From Clostridia bacterium (GTDB lineage Bacteria > Bacillota > Clostridia > UMGS1883 > UMGS1540): a stretch of DNA of 64,000 nucleotides. The position numbers and the translations under genes are program-made. Each line of letters opens with the position of its first letter. Positions within the stretch are counted from its first letter, which is position 1. A model generated the notes under the pieces. It did no database searches. It was not told the DNA's origin and worked only from the letters and a program-made list of their open reading frames with translations. The stretch covers positions 1 through 64,000 of the forward strand of contig JAFSAU010000008.1 of NCBI GenBank assembly GCA_017442155.1, written 5' to 3'. Below, piece after piece: positions 44,161-53,334 of the stretch.

Positions 44161-44925
44161 TTATTCAACTATCGCAATTATCTGCGTAATAAATCTGCTT
44201 TTGTCCTTGTGCTGTGGAGGTCCCTCAAGAAAGAGGTTTCGGAACACGCCGGACAGCTTTATATTATTTTCTTTCGCATAAGAAAAAAGTCTCTTTCGCA
44301 CTTCGGGAATGTCCTCGTAAGCTCCGTGATGAAAGAAGGAAAGAGCCACAAGCGGAGGGATGTTTTTAATATGTTCCCCCTTGCTTTCAGCAGGTACGGC
44401 AACACAGTACGAAACTTCATCGGGAGCATTTGCTGAAATCTCGGTAAAATACATGCGTCTTGTTGTATCGGTTCCGTGCGTTCTCATGGCTTCAAGTGCT
44501 GTATCCCTTAAAAGGGTAGTCTTATCGGCAATAGAAGTGGTGTTATATGTACGGCAGTATATGGTCTGAGGTTCAATAATGATTTCCTTAATGGTATCGC
44601 ACTTCTTATGGGTTCTTTCTTTCAGCTTTTCTATGGTAAGATTAAGCTCATCCCTCATTTTTTCAAGTCGCTCTATCATCGGCTCTAAATCAGAAGAATC
44701 GTTGAAGTATTCTCTGATTTCATCAAGGGAAAGGCCTAAATTCTGAAAAACACGGATTGTACGAATTTGTGTAAAGGTATCAATAGTGTAATATCTGTTA
44801 CCTGAAGCACCGTCCTTCTGATCGGGTTTTATAAGACCTTTTATCTCATAACCCAGTATTGCTTTTCTTGTAATTCCAACGGCTTTTGCGATTTCGCCTA
44901 TGGAAAATAAATTGTTTTTATTCAT
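44161..44925 (-). CDS. MerR-family regulator with GyrI-like effector domain
   Basis: The N-terminal ~75 residues are a MerR winged helix (LFSIGEIAKAVGITRKAILG, YEIKGLIKPDQKDGASGNRY), followed by a coiled-coil dimer helix and a ~150-residue GyrI/effector-binding domain (IIIEPQTIYCRTYN, SFFHHGAYEDIPEVRKRLF). Proteins of this build (BmrR and BltR relatives) bind lipophilic drug-like molecules and twist a promoter with an over-long spacer. Just such a promoter lies upstream, facing the divergent SLH operon. No efflux pump is adjacent, which is unusual. Confidence 0.9.
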   Translation of the reverse strand: MNKNNLFSIGEIAKAVGITRKAILGYEIKGLIKPDQKDGASGNRYYTIDTFTQIRTIRVFQNLGLSLDEIREYFNDSSDLEPMIERLEKMRDELNLTIEKLKERTHKKCDTIKEIIIEPQTIYCRTYNTTSIADKTTLLRDTALEAMRTHGTDTTRRMYFTEISANAPDEVSYCVAVPAESKGEHIKNIPPLVALSFFHHGAYEDIPEVRKRLFSYAKENNIKLSGVFRNLFLEGPPQHKDKSRFITQIIAIVE

Positions 44926-44980
44926 ACAAATATCCTCATTTCGAGCATGAAATAAAAATTAAAAAAAAACAAAAAAACTA

Positions 44981-45011
44981 TTGCATCGTACCTTGGGGTA
45001 CGGATTATAAT
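44981..45011 (+). promoter_or_regulatory. MerR-type promoter with palindromic operator in a 19-bp spacer
   Basis: TTGCAT (44981-44986) and TATAAT (45006-45011) are 19 bases apart, the hallmark of MerR-activated promoters. The spacer holds the palindrome CGTACC-TTGG-GGTACG (44987-45002). It reads toward the SLH gene at 45114 and lies between that gene and the divergent MerR gene. Confidence 0.82.
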
Positions 45012-45113
45012 TATTTTAACATATACTATCTGATTTTTCAAGTAAAAGGTACTAAATTTGAAACTGAAAGATTATTACATTAAAAAAGGAATATCAATAG
45101 GGGGAATTATGTT

Positions 45114-48100
45114 ATGAAAAAAAGAATTTTCAGTATGCTTTTATGTGTATGTATGCTAATCGGTATGATGAGCGTGCCGGCCTTTGCCGCAGGTGCGGTT
45201 AAAGCAGGCGAAAAGGCAACTGTCGTTACAAACTGGCAGGTGTTTGAAAAGCCGGACTCAAGCAGTAAGGTTACCGGCTATCTCAGCGCCGGCAACGAGG
45301 TTGACGTGCTTGAAGCGTACATAAGCGGAAAAGGCGGTATTGACGGAAGATGGCATAAGATAAGCTATACAAATAAGATGCTGAATCTTTCCGGTACCGG
45401 GTATGTTGAGGCGATGTTTTCATCCAGTAAGGAAGCTTTCAAAACAGAACATACCGCTAAAATGGAATCAGTTTATGTCTCTGTTTTTGTTGACGATCCC
45501 GTTGCAGGCGAAAAGCCTTACGATGACATAGAGCTTGTGAATACAAACGATATGGAAGTGGATGATTATGAATGGTCGGGAGAGCTTGATGGCGATGGTT
45601 GTTTTAAAGAAGGTGTAAAATACACTTTAATTGTGACTGTCAGCTTAAAAAACAGTGCCGAGAACAAAGTGTTCAGTTCAAGATCGGCTGACCATATGGT
45701 AAACAGATTTCCGCCCACAATCAAGCTTTCAAACGGCAACCGTACGGTTGCATTGACGTATACATTTACCGAAACCAAGGCACCAAAAGAATCTACCGCA
45801 CCCAAAAAAGAAAATTCTGAAGGTATACCATCTGTACAGGTTGACAAATTTGAAGTGGGCGATTTTGGTACAATGCAGCTTGTAAGCGGCGGATATTCCA
45901 TGTATCACGAGCCCGACACAAGAACGATGTACGGCGCAAGCCAGAACACCGAAGCGACCATAACTGTTCTGGAGGCAGGGGTTGACGGCGTTGACACAGA
46001 TGCTGTATATTATGCCATCTGGAACGAGCATCTCGAGGAAGTAGATTATGTAAATATGAATGATGCAAGGGCCACATTCGGAAACTTTGTAAAGGAAGGC
46101 AACGACCCGAAAAGACCTTACAACGAAGAGTTTGCAGCAAAGAGAGCGCAGGACAGAGGCAAATTCAATGCAATAACCGAGGTTGATGTTGATTTTCTCT
46201 ATGCAACTGCGTGGCATAAGCCATATATGGCAGATTACAGCACGGAAGAGCCGCTCACCTCATATGTAAATACAGATGAATATGCCTGCACAGGCGTTAC
46301 CTACAGCACGACAGAGATTCCGAAGCTCTATTCAATGGTAACTGCAACTGCGACCTACGTTGCAAAAGACCCCTACCATTTTTCAGAGGATGTAAAGTCA
46401 TCCCGGGATAAAAAAACCAAAGCAGTTTTTTTCAATGACAAGAGCTCATTAATAACCAATACCTTCAGTATCAACTATATAGACGAAAAAAATATAGAGC
46501 TTGTTTACCACGAATATATAGAACGTGTAGACCATGCAGTTTTTTCCAACGCCCCAACACAGGCTATGAAGGACTATAATGAAAGGCATCAGTATCAGAG
46601 AGGCAATGCCATGCCGGTTATAGGAACATCAAAGCTAAACAACCATATACTGCCCGTAGGTGCGTACCTTTGGCATTATCCTATTGACTACACAAAGGCA
46701 TTTGAAATACAGCCCGGTCAGATTATTGAGATTATCGACTGGGATCTCACCGATGAAATTCCCGACATCACCGGCGATTGGTGCAGAGTTAAGATTGGAA
46801 GCGGTATGGGATTTGTACCCCAAGCATACCTCACGGAGGTTGTAATGACCGATTACTGGCAGGGTGCTCCGGCAACAAATCACGACAGTCCCTATGTATT
46901 TGCAGGGGGAAGCGGAACGAAGGAAGATCCTTACTTAATTGAAACTGCAGAGCAGCTCGATGCAATACGCAAGAATTCCGCCAAATATTTCAAGCTGATA
47001 AAAGATATCGACCTTTCAAACTGGGGCAACTGGATTCCCATCGGCGGAACACCTGCCTACGGCGGTAACGGCGATGATGTTAATAATAAAGCACAATTTG
47101 GTGCAAACGCTTTCAGAGGTCAGCTTGACGGAAACGGTCACGTTATCTCGGGTATGACTATAAAGATTAACGAAGAAAAGCCCTTTATGCAGGAAAAAAG
47201 CAATGACCGTTACTTCGGTCTTATGGGATATATGTCAAACGGTCTCGGAAACAGTGATGCAGGCATACGCAACCTCGGGCTTATAAACTTCAATATCGAC
47301 GTAACCTATTCGGCATATTCCGAAAGTCTCTACATCTGGGCAGGTGCGTTTGCAACACACATGCTTGATTCCACTATCACAAACTGCTATACGGCAAACG
47401 GAAAAATCAATTTTAATATCAACAAAGCACCTGAAGTTGATATGAATACTATAAATACGCAGTTTATGTTCGGCGGTCTGGCTTCGGAAATTGCCGGATG
47501 TACAATAACAAAATGCTTTAATGATGCGGATATTACTGTAAAATCAAACGATAAAGATAACTTTTACCTTATAGCAGGCGGCCTTGCTGCTGATATTCAG
47601 AAGGCAAAAATAAGCGAGTGTTACAATTCGGGAGATATTACCCTTCCCTTAACGGACTGGGCTAACGGTTACAATTCGGTTGCCTGCGGTTTGTTCGTCT
47701 ATGCAGAGAAATACGGCGATATCAAGGCGGTAGAACATTCAACCGTTACCGACTGCTACAATGCAGGTAATCTGACGGCAAATGTCGTTGCAGGGTTTGC
47801 CAACTACGGCAGAACAAACTGTAATTGTGCATTTACAAATTGCTATAATGTTGGTAAGCTCACCATAGATGAGGGAATTAACGTTATGGGGTTACCCGGA
47901 AAGGCAGACCTTATATATCTTCCTGATGCTACCTTTACCACAAGCAATTGCTATGCAAACGGAACTTCCGTTTCTGGAAGTGCGTGGAGACATTCCGATA
48001 AACTTGGCAGAAAGGTCCTTGCTTCCATTCCCGAAGATAGCTTTGTGCTTCCGAATGTGGATGCAGTAGCAATCGCCCCGAAAGCAGAAGTCGTGGGTAA

Positions 48101-48611
48101 CTTTACGGATGTTCCCGTAAGTGCATGGTATGCAGAGCCTGTAAAATGGGCGGTAGATAAAAAAATTACAACAGGTACTTCTGCTACAACCTTTTCTCCC
48201 GATACCACCTGCACAAAGGCACAGATTATTACATTTATCTGGAGAGCTATGGGAGAGCCGAATTACACCACTTCTTACAACCCGTTTACCGATGTAAACT
48301 ACAAGGACTACTACTTCGTACCCTCCTGGTGGGCGTACGAAAAGGGTATGGTTGAAAAAGGCAAATTTGAAGCCGACAAGTTTGTAACCCGTGCAGATAC
48401 TGTTGTTTATCTCTGGAAAATGTCAGGCTCGCCTGATGTTGGTGTTACAAATACATTCACAGATGTTCCTGCCGATGCACCTTATGCAAAGGCAGTTGCC
48501 TGGGCAGTTAAAAACGGCATTACATCAGGCACTTCGGAAACAACCTTCTCGCCAAATGACACCTGCACAAGAGCGCATATAGTGACATTCCTGCAAAGAG
48601 CAGTTCAGTAA
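45114..48611 (+). CDS. Large SLH surface protein with SH3-like domains and GLUG-like repeats
   Basis: The signal peptide (MLLCVCMLIGMMSVPAFA) precedes an SH3-like domain (TVVTNWQVFEKPDSSSKVT). A second SH3-like module occurs near residues 510-580 (LWHYPIDYTKAFEIQPGQI). Between them is a large unassigned region. Residues ~590-960 contain a beta-helix-like series of GLUG-type repeats (GSGTKEDPYLIETAEQLDAI, then CYNAGNLTANVVAGFANYG). Three SLH repeats end the protein (FTDVPVSAWYAEPVKWAVD, FTDVNYKDYYFVPSWW, FTDVPADAPYAKAVAWAV) and should bind pyruvylated wall polymer. It probably works as an adhesin or structural surface layer protein. The ATG is nine bases after GGGGG. Confidence 0.82.
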   Translation: MKKRIFSMLLCVCMLIGMMSVPAFAAGAVKAGEKATVVTNWQVFEKPDSSSKVTGYLSAGNEVDVLEAYISGKGGIDGRWHKISYTNKMLNLSGTGYVEAMFSSSKEAFKTEHTAKMESVYVSVFVDDPVAGEKPYDDIELVNTNDMEVDDYEWSGELDGDGCFKEGVKYTLIVTVSLKNSAENKVFSSRSADHMVNRFPPTIKLSNGNRTVALTYTFTETKAPKESTAPKKENSEGIPSVQVDKFEVGDFGTMQLVSGGYSMYHEPDTRTMYGASQNTEATITVLEAGVDGVDTDAVYYAIWNEHLEEVDYVNMNDARATFGNFVKEGNDPKRPYNEEFAAKRAQDRGKFNAITEVDVDFLYATAWHKPYMADYSTEEPLTSYVNTDEYACTGVTYSTTEIPKLYSMVTATATYVAKDPYHFSEDVKSSRDKKTKAVFFNDKSSLITNTFSINYIDEKNIELVYHEYIERVDHAVFSNAPTQAMKDYNERHQYQRGNAMPVIGTSKLNNHILPVGAYLWHYPIDYTKAFEIQPGQIIEIIDWDLTDEIPDITGDWCRVKIGSGMGFVPQAYLTEVVMTDYWQGAPATNHDSPYVFAGGSGTKEDPYLIETAEQLDAIRKNSAKYFKLIKDIDLSNWGNWIPIGGTPAYGGNGDDVNNKAQFGANAFRGQLDGNGHVISGMTIKINEEKPFMQEKSNDRYFGLMGYMSNGLGNSDAGIRNLGLINFNIDVTYSAYSESLYIWAGAFATHMLDSTITNCYTANGKINFNINKAPEVDMNTINTQFMFGGLASEIAGCTITKCFNDADITVKSNDKDNFYLIAGGLAADIQKAKISECYNSGDITLPLTDWANGYNSVACGLFVYAEKYGDIKAVEHSTVTDCYNAGNLTANVVAGFANYGRTNCNCAFTNCYNVGKLTIDEGINVMGLPGKADLIYLPDATFTTSNCYANGTSVSGSAWRHSDKLGRKVLASIPEDSFVLPNVDAVAIAPKAEVVGNFTDVPVSAWYAEPVKWAVDKKITTGTSATTFSPDTTCTKAQIITFIWRAMGEPNYTTSYNPFTDVNYKDYYFVPSWWAYEKGMVEKGKFEADKFVTRADTVVYLWKMSGSPDVGVTNTFTDVPADAPYAKAVAWAVKNGITSGTSETTFSPNDTCTRAHIVTFLQRAVQ

Positions 48612-48623
48612 GGAGGTTAGAGT

Positions 48624-49865
48624 ATGAAAAGAATTTTCAGCACACTTATATGCACATGTATGCTTATGGGTATAGTGAGCATTCCGGCTATGGCAGCCTC
48701 AAAAAGCCTGCCTGACGAAATAAAAGCTATTGCGGTGGAGTATGAATGGGAAGTTTTAAAACTGATTAATATCGAACGTGCAAACGTCGGCCTTCAGTCA
48801 TTATCTATGGTGTCTGACCTTCAGGCATCGTGCGATGTTCGTGCAGTTGAACTGGAAACATCATTTTCACACACCAGACCTGACGGATCCGGTTGTTATA
48901 CAACAATACCGAAATCATTCCCGCATAAAGGTACGGGCGAAAATGCGGCAAAAGGGCAGACCAGTCCCGAACAGGTAGTAGAATCGTGGATGAATAGCTC
49001 CGGTCACCGTGCAAATATTTTAAACTTTGCAGCCGGATATATGGGAGTCGGATATGCCGAGAAAGAAAACACATGGATACAGCAGTTTGCAGCCCGTGAT
49101 ACGATTGTAGACTGTAAGGTGAGCACCGACCAAAGAAGCTTAAATGCAAGAGAAATTTTAGAAGTTTATCTCATTCTGACAACAGCAAACGGCTATATTT
49201 CATATATGCCCCTTTCCTTTGAGGCGATGAAGGAAGAAAATGGTAACTACACACCGAGAATCAACGCACCCAATCTTCCTGTATTTACATACAGATATGG
49301 TCCTGCAACACAAAGCCCCACACCTCCGGTACAGGACGAAGACGCCGAAGAGATTTCCTTTATTGATGTAAGACCCGATGCCTACTACGCTTCGGCAGTA
49401 AACTGGGCGGTAGAAAAAAAGATTACCTCGGGAACATCCGACACCACTTTCTCGCCGGATGACACCTGTACCAGAGCGCAAATTCTGACTTTTCTGTGGC
49501 GCGCGGTAGGCGCACCCAAAGCGGAAGGTACGAATCCGTTTACGGATGTCAGCAGCGGCCACTATTATTATGATGCCGCTTTGTGGGCATATCAGAAGGG
49601 TATGGTAAACAGAGGTAAGTTTAGTGCGGCTGCACCCTGTACACGAGCGTCAACGGTTATGTATCTTTGGAAGAACGCAGGCTCGCCTGATGTGGGTACT
49701 GTGGGCACTTTTACAGACGTGACTGCTGATGCTGATTACGCAAAGGCGGTTAGCTGGGCGGTACAAAACGGTGTTACCTCCGGTACAAGTGATTCAATCT
49801 TCTCCCCCGATATGACTTGCACAAGAGGACAAATTGTAACTTTTTTAAACAGAGCGATAAAATAA
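48624..49865 (+). CDS. SLH-anchored CAP/SCP domain protein
   Basis: A signal peptide (LICTCMLMGIVSIPAMAAS) is followed by a CAP (SCP/PR1) domain: LKLINIERANVGLQ, then FSHTRPDGSGCYTTI, GENAAKG, VESWMNSSGHRANIL and YMGVGYA. The His of FSHTRP, Glu of GENA and His of GHRANI match the family's conserved tetrad. Three SLH repeats nearly identical in build to those of the neighbouring proteins follow. CAP proteins outside bacteria bind lipids or act in defence; the bacterial function is not well settled. It is 12 bases after the preceding gene in the same operon. Confidence 0.88.
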   Translation: MKRIFSTLICTCMLMGIVSIPAMAASKSLPDEIKAIAVEYEWEVLKLINIERANVGLQSLSMVSDLQASCDVRAVELETSFSHTRPDGSGCYTTIPKSFPHKGTGENAAKGQTSPEQVVESWMNSSGHRANILNFAAGYMGVGYAEKENTWIQQFAARDTIVDCKVSTDQRSLNAREILEVYLILTTANGYISYMPLSFEAMKEENGNYTPRINAPNLPVFTYRYGPATQSPTPPVQDEDAEEISFIDVRPDAYYASAVNWAVEKKITSGTSDTTFSPDDTCTRAQILTFLWRAVGAPKAEGTNPFTDVSSGHYYYDAALWAYQKGMVNRGKFSAAAPCTRASTVMYLWKNAGSPDVGTVGTFTDVTADADYAKAVSWAVQNGVTSGTSDSIFSPDMTCTRGQIVTFLNRAIK

Positions 49866-49901
49866 ATTATAAAAAATTATGAAATAAAGGAGAACATCAA
49901 T

Positions 49902-51050
49902 ATGAAAAAAATAATAGGTTTAATTCTTACGGCGGTTTTACTTCTTTCAACAGCGATTACATCATATGCAGTGGTAGATTATCTGGACGAGGCAATTGAT
50001 GCTGTAAAAGCAAAGAAGGACACAATAACGGTATATAACGATATGAGCGAGGATGATTTTAAAGCTGCAGTGCAGGCGCTTATTCCGGAAGAGTATAACA
50101 TTACGTTAGACTATGACTACACCTCTAATTTTAAGGTTTATAACGCAACAACAGAAAAAGACGGCTCTGTTTCTGCAAATTTTCTTTTCACACAGAAGAC
50201 CGGAGAAAAATATGATTTTACAAGGCATTATTTAGTGCGCATTGTAATTCCGAAGGCAGGTGTGGATGTTGATGCAGCGGTCGTGCTCGAAGAGGATGTA
50301 AATAATGTACTGAGCGCATTGGATGTTATGAATATGAGCAACATGACGGGCTACATAACTGTACGTGAAGTTGCGCAAGCTGCGTGCAAAAACGGAACTG
50401 TTCTCGGATGGAAGGACGGTGCTGTAGATATCGAAAAGGCAACAACAGAAAAGGCCGGTTACTTTAAAGGCACATTACGTGCAGTAAACGGCGTGGCAGA
50501 AACCGATATAGATGTAAGGTTGACCATTCCGCAGCTTTGTAGCTGTAACGATGTCAGCAAAAACGATTATTTTGCAGAAGCTGTTGAATGGGCATTGCAA
50601 AGAAATATAACAACAGGCACATCTGCAACACATTTTTCACCGCATGACACTTGCACAAGAGCGCAGATTCTCACATTTTTGTGGAGAGCTGTAAAGCCGC
50701 CTGTATCGACGATAGAAAATCCGTTCACAGATGTAAGCGGCAGTCACTATTATTACTATCCTGCCATGTGGGCATATGAGAAGGGCATGGTAAGCGGAAA
50801 TGCATTTTCGGCAGATACACCTTGTACCCGTGCATCAACTGTTATGTATCTCTGGAAGAATGCAGGCTCACCCGATGTGGATGCTGTCGGCACATTTATC
50901 GATGTACCTAAAAATGCCGATTATGCAAAAGCAGTCGCCTGGGCGGTACAAAATGGTATTACCGCAGGTACAAGTGCGAATACATTTTCACCTGATGACA
51001 CCTGTACAAGAGGTCAAATAGTAACATTCCTGCAAAGAGCAGTTAAGTAA
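49902..51050 (+). CDS. SLH surface protein with short unknown N-terminal domain
   Basis: A signal peptide (IIGLILTAVLLLSTAITSYA) precedes a ~170-residue domain that I cannot assign, built of KDTITVYNDMSEDDFKAA and TTEKDGSVSANFLFTQK-type segments. Three SLH repeats follow (FAEAVEWALQRNITTGTS, FTDVSGSHYYYYPAMWAYEK, ADYAKAVAWAVQNGITAGTS). The SLH part is a close paralogue of the ones in the two preceding genes, so the three share the same wall anchor. It ends the MerR-promoted operon. Confidence 0.8.
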   Translation: MKKIIGLILTAVLLLSTAITSYAVVDYLDEAIDAVKAKKDTITVYNDMSEDDFKAAVQALIPEEYNITLDYDYTSNFKVYNATTEKDGSVSANFLFTQKTGEKYDFTRHYLVRIVIPKAGVDVDAAVVLEEDVNNVLSALDVMNMSNMTGYITVREVAQAACKNGTVLGWKDGAVDIEKATTEKAGYFKGTLRAVNGVAETDIDVRLTIPQLCSCNDVSKNDYFAEAVEWALQRNITTGTSATHFSPHDTCTRAQILTFLWRAVKPPVSTIENPFTDVSGSHYYYYPAMWAYEKGMVSGNAFSADTPCTRASTVMYLWKNAGSPDVDAVGTFIDVPKNADYAKAVAWAVQNGITAGTSANTFSPDDTCTRGQIVTFLQRAVK

Positions 51051-51081
51051 TCATATAATAATGAACAGATAAAAAAATAAC

Positions 51082-51115
51082 TGCCAAGGGCACTCCGGCC
51101 GGAGTGCCCTTGGCA
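51082..51115. terminator. Perfect 34-base palindrome, terminator between convergent genes
   Basis: TGCCAAGGGCACTCCGG pairs with its exact complement with no loop gap (51082-51115). On the minus strand it runs into GTTATTTTTTT, a good terminator for the RpiR gene. It may also stop the SLH operon. Confidence 0.85.
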
Positions 51116-51201
51116 TATCAAAATGTATGTTGATTATAATAAAATTTTATAATTCAATCTGATGTTAAATAATAAAAAATCACGTAAATTTGGTTTTATG
51201 G

Positions 51202-52038
51202 TCAGTATTTTTTAGTTTTGAGCGAGCTTTCCGTATCCTCAATAGAAGAGAGCGTTTTGGGGGATTGCTGATATACAATATGAAAATATAGGGCATCAAT
51301 AATAGAAAGTTGGGCAATTCTTGAATTGAGTGCCAAAATATTATACTGGGTTTCTTCGGAGGAAGTGTAAAGAACTAAGTCGCTATGCTTTTGAATCGGG
51401 GACTTTCCTTTATTTGTGATACAAATTGTTGTTGCACCATGCTCCCGTGCCGTCTGCATTGCTTCAATTACATCCTTGGAAGAGCCGGAATGGGATATGC
51501 CGATGGCCACATCACCGGGGGAAAGATGCGCCGCGGCAATCATCTGCATATGGTTATCCGTGTACGCAAATGCGGTGTATCCTGCACGCAGCAACTTATG
51601 TCCCGCGTCAATTGCCACTGAAGCAGAGTTTCCGAGACCGATTACAATAATTTTGCCGGCGGCCATAATGGCATCTGCCGCGGACTGCAGTACATCTGCA
51701 TCCAGCACTTTTTTCGTGCGCTCCAGAGAGCAATATATATCATTGCAGACCTTTTCGTATATTTCAAATGCGCTATCCTCTGCGGTCATGTGTGCGTTTA
51801 CAATGGTACTTTTGGTTTCGCGGGCAAGCGCGATTTTTAATTCCTGGTAACCGGTGAATCCTAAATGCTGAGAGAAACGAACGATGGTTGCTTCACTGCA
51901 GATGGCTTTTTCCGCAAGTTCCACAATAGAAAGGGGGAGAATTTCTCCCGGATGCTCTAAAATCCAGTGGGCAACTTTTTTTTCCGCCTTTCCCATTTCG
52001 TCTAATAAAACTTTGATTTTTAAAGTGACTTTATTCAT
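51202..52038 (-). CDS. RpiR/MurR-family transcriptional regulator with SIS domain
   Basis: The N-terminal ~75 residues are the RpiR helix-turn-helix (KKVAHWILEHPGEILPLSI, then ATIVRFSQHLGFTGYQEL). A C-terminal SIS domain binds phosphosugars (VIGLGNSASVAIDAGHKLL, GDVAIGISHSGSSKDVIEAM). Such proteins usually repress sugar catabolism until a sugar phosphate binds. It lies just downstream of the catabolic operon on the same strand with its own promoter, and is the likely regulator of that operon. ATG 52038 is six bases from GGGAG; ATG 52044 directly abuts it. Confidence 0.93.
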   Translation of the reverse strand: MNKVTLKIKVLLDEMGKAEKKVAHWILEHPGEILPLSIVELAEKAICSEATIVRFSQHLGFTGYQELKIALARETKSTIVNAHMTAEDSAFEIYEKVCNDIYCSLERTKKVLDADVLQSAADAIMAAGKIIVIGLGNSASVAIDAGHKLLRAGYTAFAYTDNHMQMIAAAHLSPGDVAIGISHSGSSKDVIEAMQTAREHGATTICITNKGKSPIQKHSDLVLYTSSEETQYNILALNSRIAQLSIIDALYFHIVYQQSPKTLSSIEDTESSLKTKKY

Positions 52039-52058
52039 ACGCATCTCCCGGTGTAGAC

Positions 52059-52158
52059 TTTGAAATTATTTGTTTCTGCTGTATATTTTGAAATTATATG
52101 CAAAATTATGAAAAAATTTTTCACTTATATTGTATCATATCGTGCACTGTTTTGTCAA
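52059..52158 (-). promoter_or_regulatory. Promoter of the RpiR gene, with repeats in the leader
   Basis: On the minus strand, TTGACA (52153-52158) and TACAAT (52129-52134) are 18 bases apart. Between promoter and gene are two direct repeats TTTGAAATTAT (+ strand, 52059-52069 and 52087-52097), spaced 28 bases start to start. They could be self-binding sites of the regulator. The rest of the 270-base gap up to 52308 shows no gene. Confidence 0.6.
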
Positions 52159-52308
52159 TCTTTTTTTCTTCCAGGATCCGAGGCTGTTTTAAAGAATTTT
52201 TTCAGATGCATGTTATGACCACGAGAGGAATGGGGCGTCGTGTTACACTCCTATAAATTTATTCATATTCATAAAAGAAATTCGATTACACGCCGTTTTT
52301 TTATTGCA

Positions 52309-53319
52309 TTATTTTTTCAGTTCCGCTACAAATTTATCTACATAAAAATCTTCTTTAATATATTCGTGCTTGCCTTCAAAAACCGTAAAGTCCGTCCGGC
52401 TTTTGTCCGGCAAGGAAGCAGAAAGCTTATCAAATTGCATTTGCACATTTCCGGGTTCAAATGTGCGGTCTGCATCACCGACAGCAAGACACAGATACCG
52501 GGGATACACAAGCTGTGCAACTTCATTATCCAAAAAGGTCTTCCCTGAATTTTGCCAAGTCCAATCGGGTCTTGCATAGGTAAAACGATCGTTGTACTGA
52601 GAGCAGGAAAGTGCACTACGGATTCGCGTGTCGGCAGCGGCAGTAAATAAGGTGTAAAATCCACCGTAGGAAAGACCTGTCATACCTATTCTGTATGTAT
52701 CAATATTCTCTTTGGCAACAAAGTAGTCGATGGCTTTACGTATACCATACACTTCAATAGCCGTAATGGAAGAGCCAAGCTGTTTTAGCTTGCAATCCAT
52801 GTTCTCCCGGTTATACTCCGGTTTGGTTCCCGCAGGGCTCCACAAAAGAAGTTGCGGGGCAAAAACATTGATACCATGGTTAAATATTCGCATGACCATA
52901 TCGTTATAGTTTCCGCTTCCACTTTTGAAAAAGCCGGAAGCAACCTCAGGCGTACCCGAACCACCGTGCTGTACAATGGAAAACGGAAGCTTTTCGGATG
53001 TGTTGTGTTCAAAATATATGCCGTAAAACCGGATGCCGATAGGCAGGGTAAACAGCATACGGTAAATTTTGCCTTCATCTTCTTCGTGAATAAGGGTCTT
53101 CTCAACTGTGGGAAGACCATCATCCGGCTCTGTAAGCGGCCAACCGAGCATTTTCAAAAATTCCTTGCGATAGATTTCGGGATTCGACAGAATGTCTTTG
53201 CCCCTTGCCTCGCGCAAAACTGTAGACTCTGCTTGTTTTTTAGAAAGCAGAGTCTCAAGGGAATTTAAATAGGCTTCTCGAAAGGAAAAGCATTGTTCAT
53301 GTTCTTCAATATAGCGCAT
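52309..53319 (-). CDS. Alpha/beta hydrolase of acetyl-xylan-esterase type
   Basis: The 336-residue protein has the alpha/beta hydrolase layout: oxyanion-side QHGGSGTP, the nucleophile elbow MTGLSYGGFY (Ser), an Asp late in VGDADRTFEPGN and a His in FEGKHEYIKED. It lacks a signal peptide, so it works on substrates already in the cell. The family includes esterases that remove acetyl or other acyl groups from sugars. It is the last gene of the catabolic operon, 15 bases after the preceding hydrolase. Confidence 0.82.
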   Translation of the reverse strand: MRYIEEHEQCFSFREAYLNSLETLLSKKQAESTVLREARGKDILSNPEIYRKEFLKMLGWPLTEPDDGLPTVEKTLIHEEDEGKIYRMLFTLPIGIRFYGIYFEHNTSEKLPFSIVQHGGSGTPEVASGFFKSGSGNYNDMVMRIFNHGINVFAPQLLLWSPAGTKPEYNRENMDCKLKQLGSSITAIEVYGIRKAIDYFVAKENIDTYRIGMTGLSYGGFYTLFTAAADTRIRSALSCSQYNDRFTYARPDWTWQNSGKTFLDNEVAQLVYPRYLCLAVGDADRTFEPGNVQMQFDKLSASLPDKSRTDFTVFEGKHEYIKEDFYVDKFVAELKK

Positions 53320-53334
53320 CTCGTGCGTTCCTTT

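Noticed and set aside
51082-51115. Perfect 34-base palindrome considered as an operator or attachment site
   Set aside because: It stands between convergent genes and has a T-run on the minus strand, which fits a terminator better.
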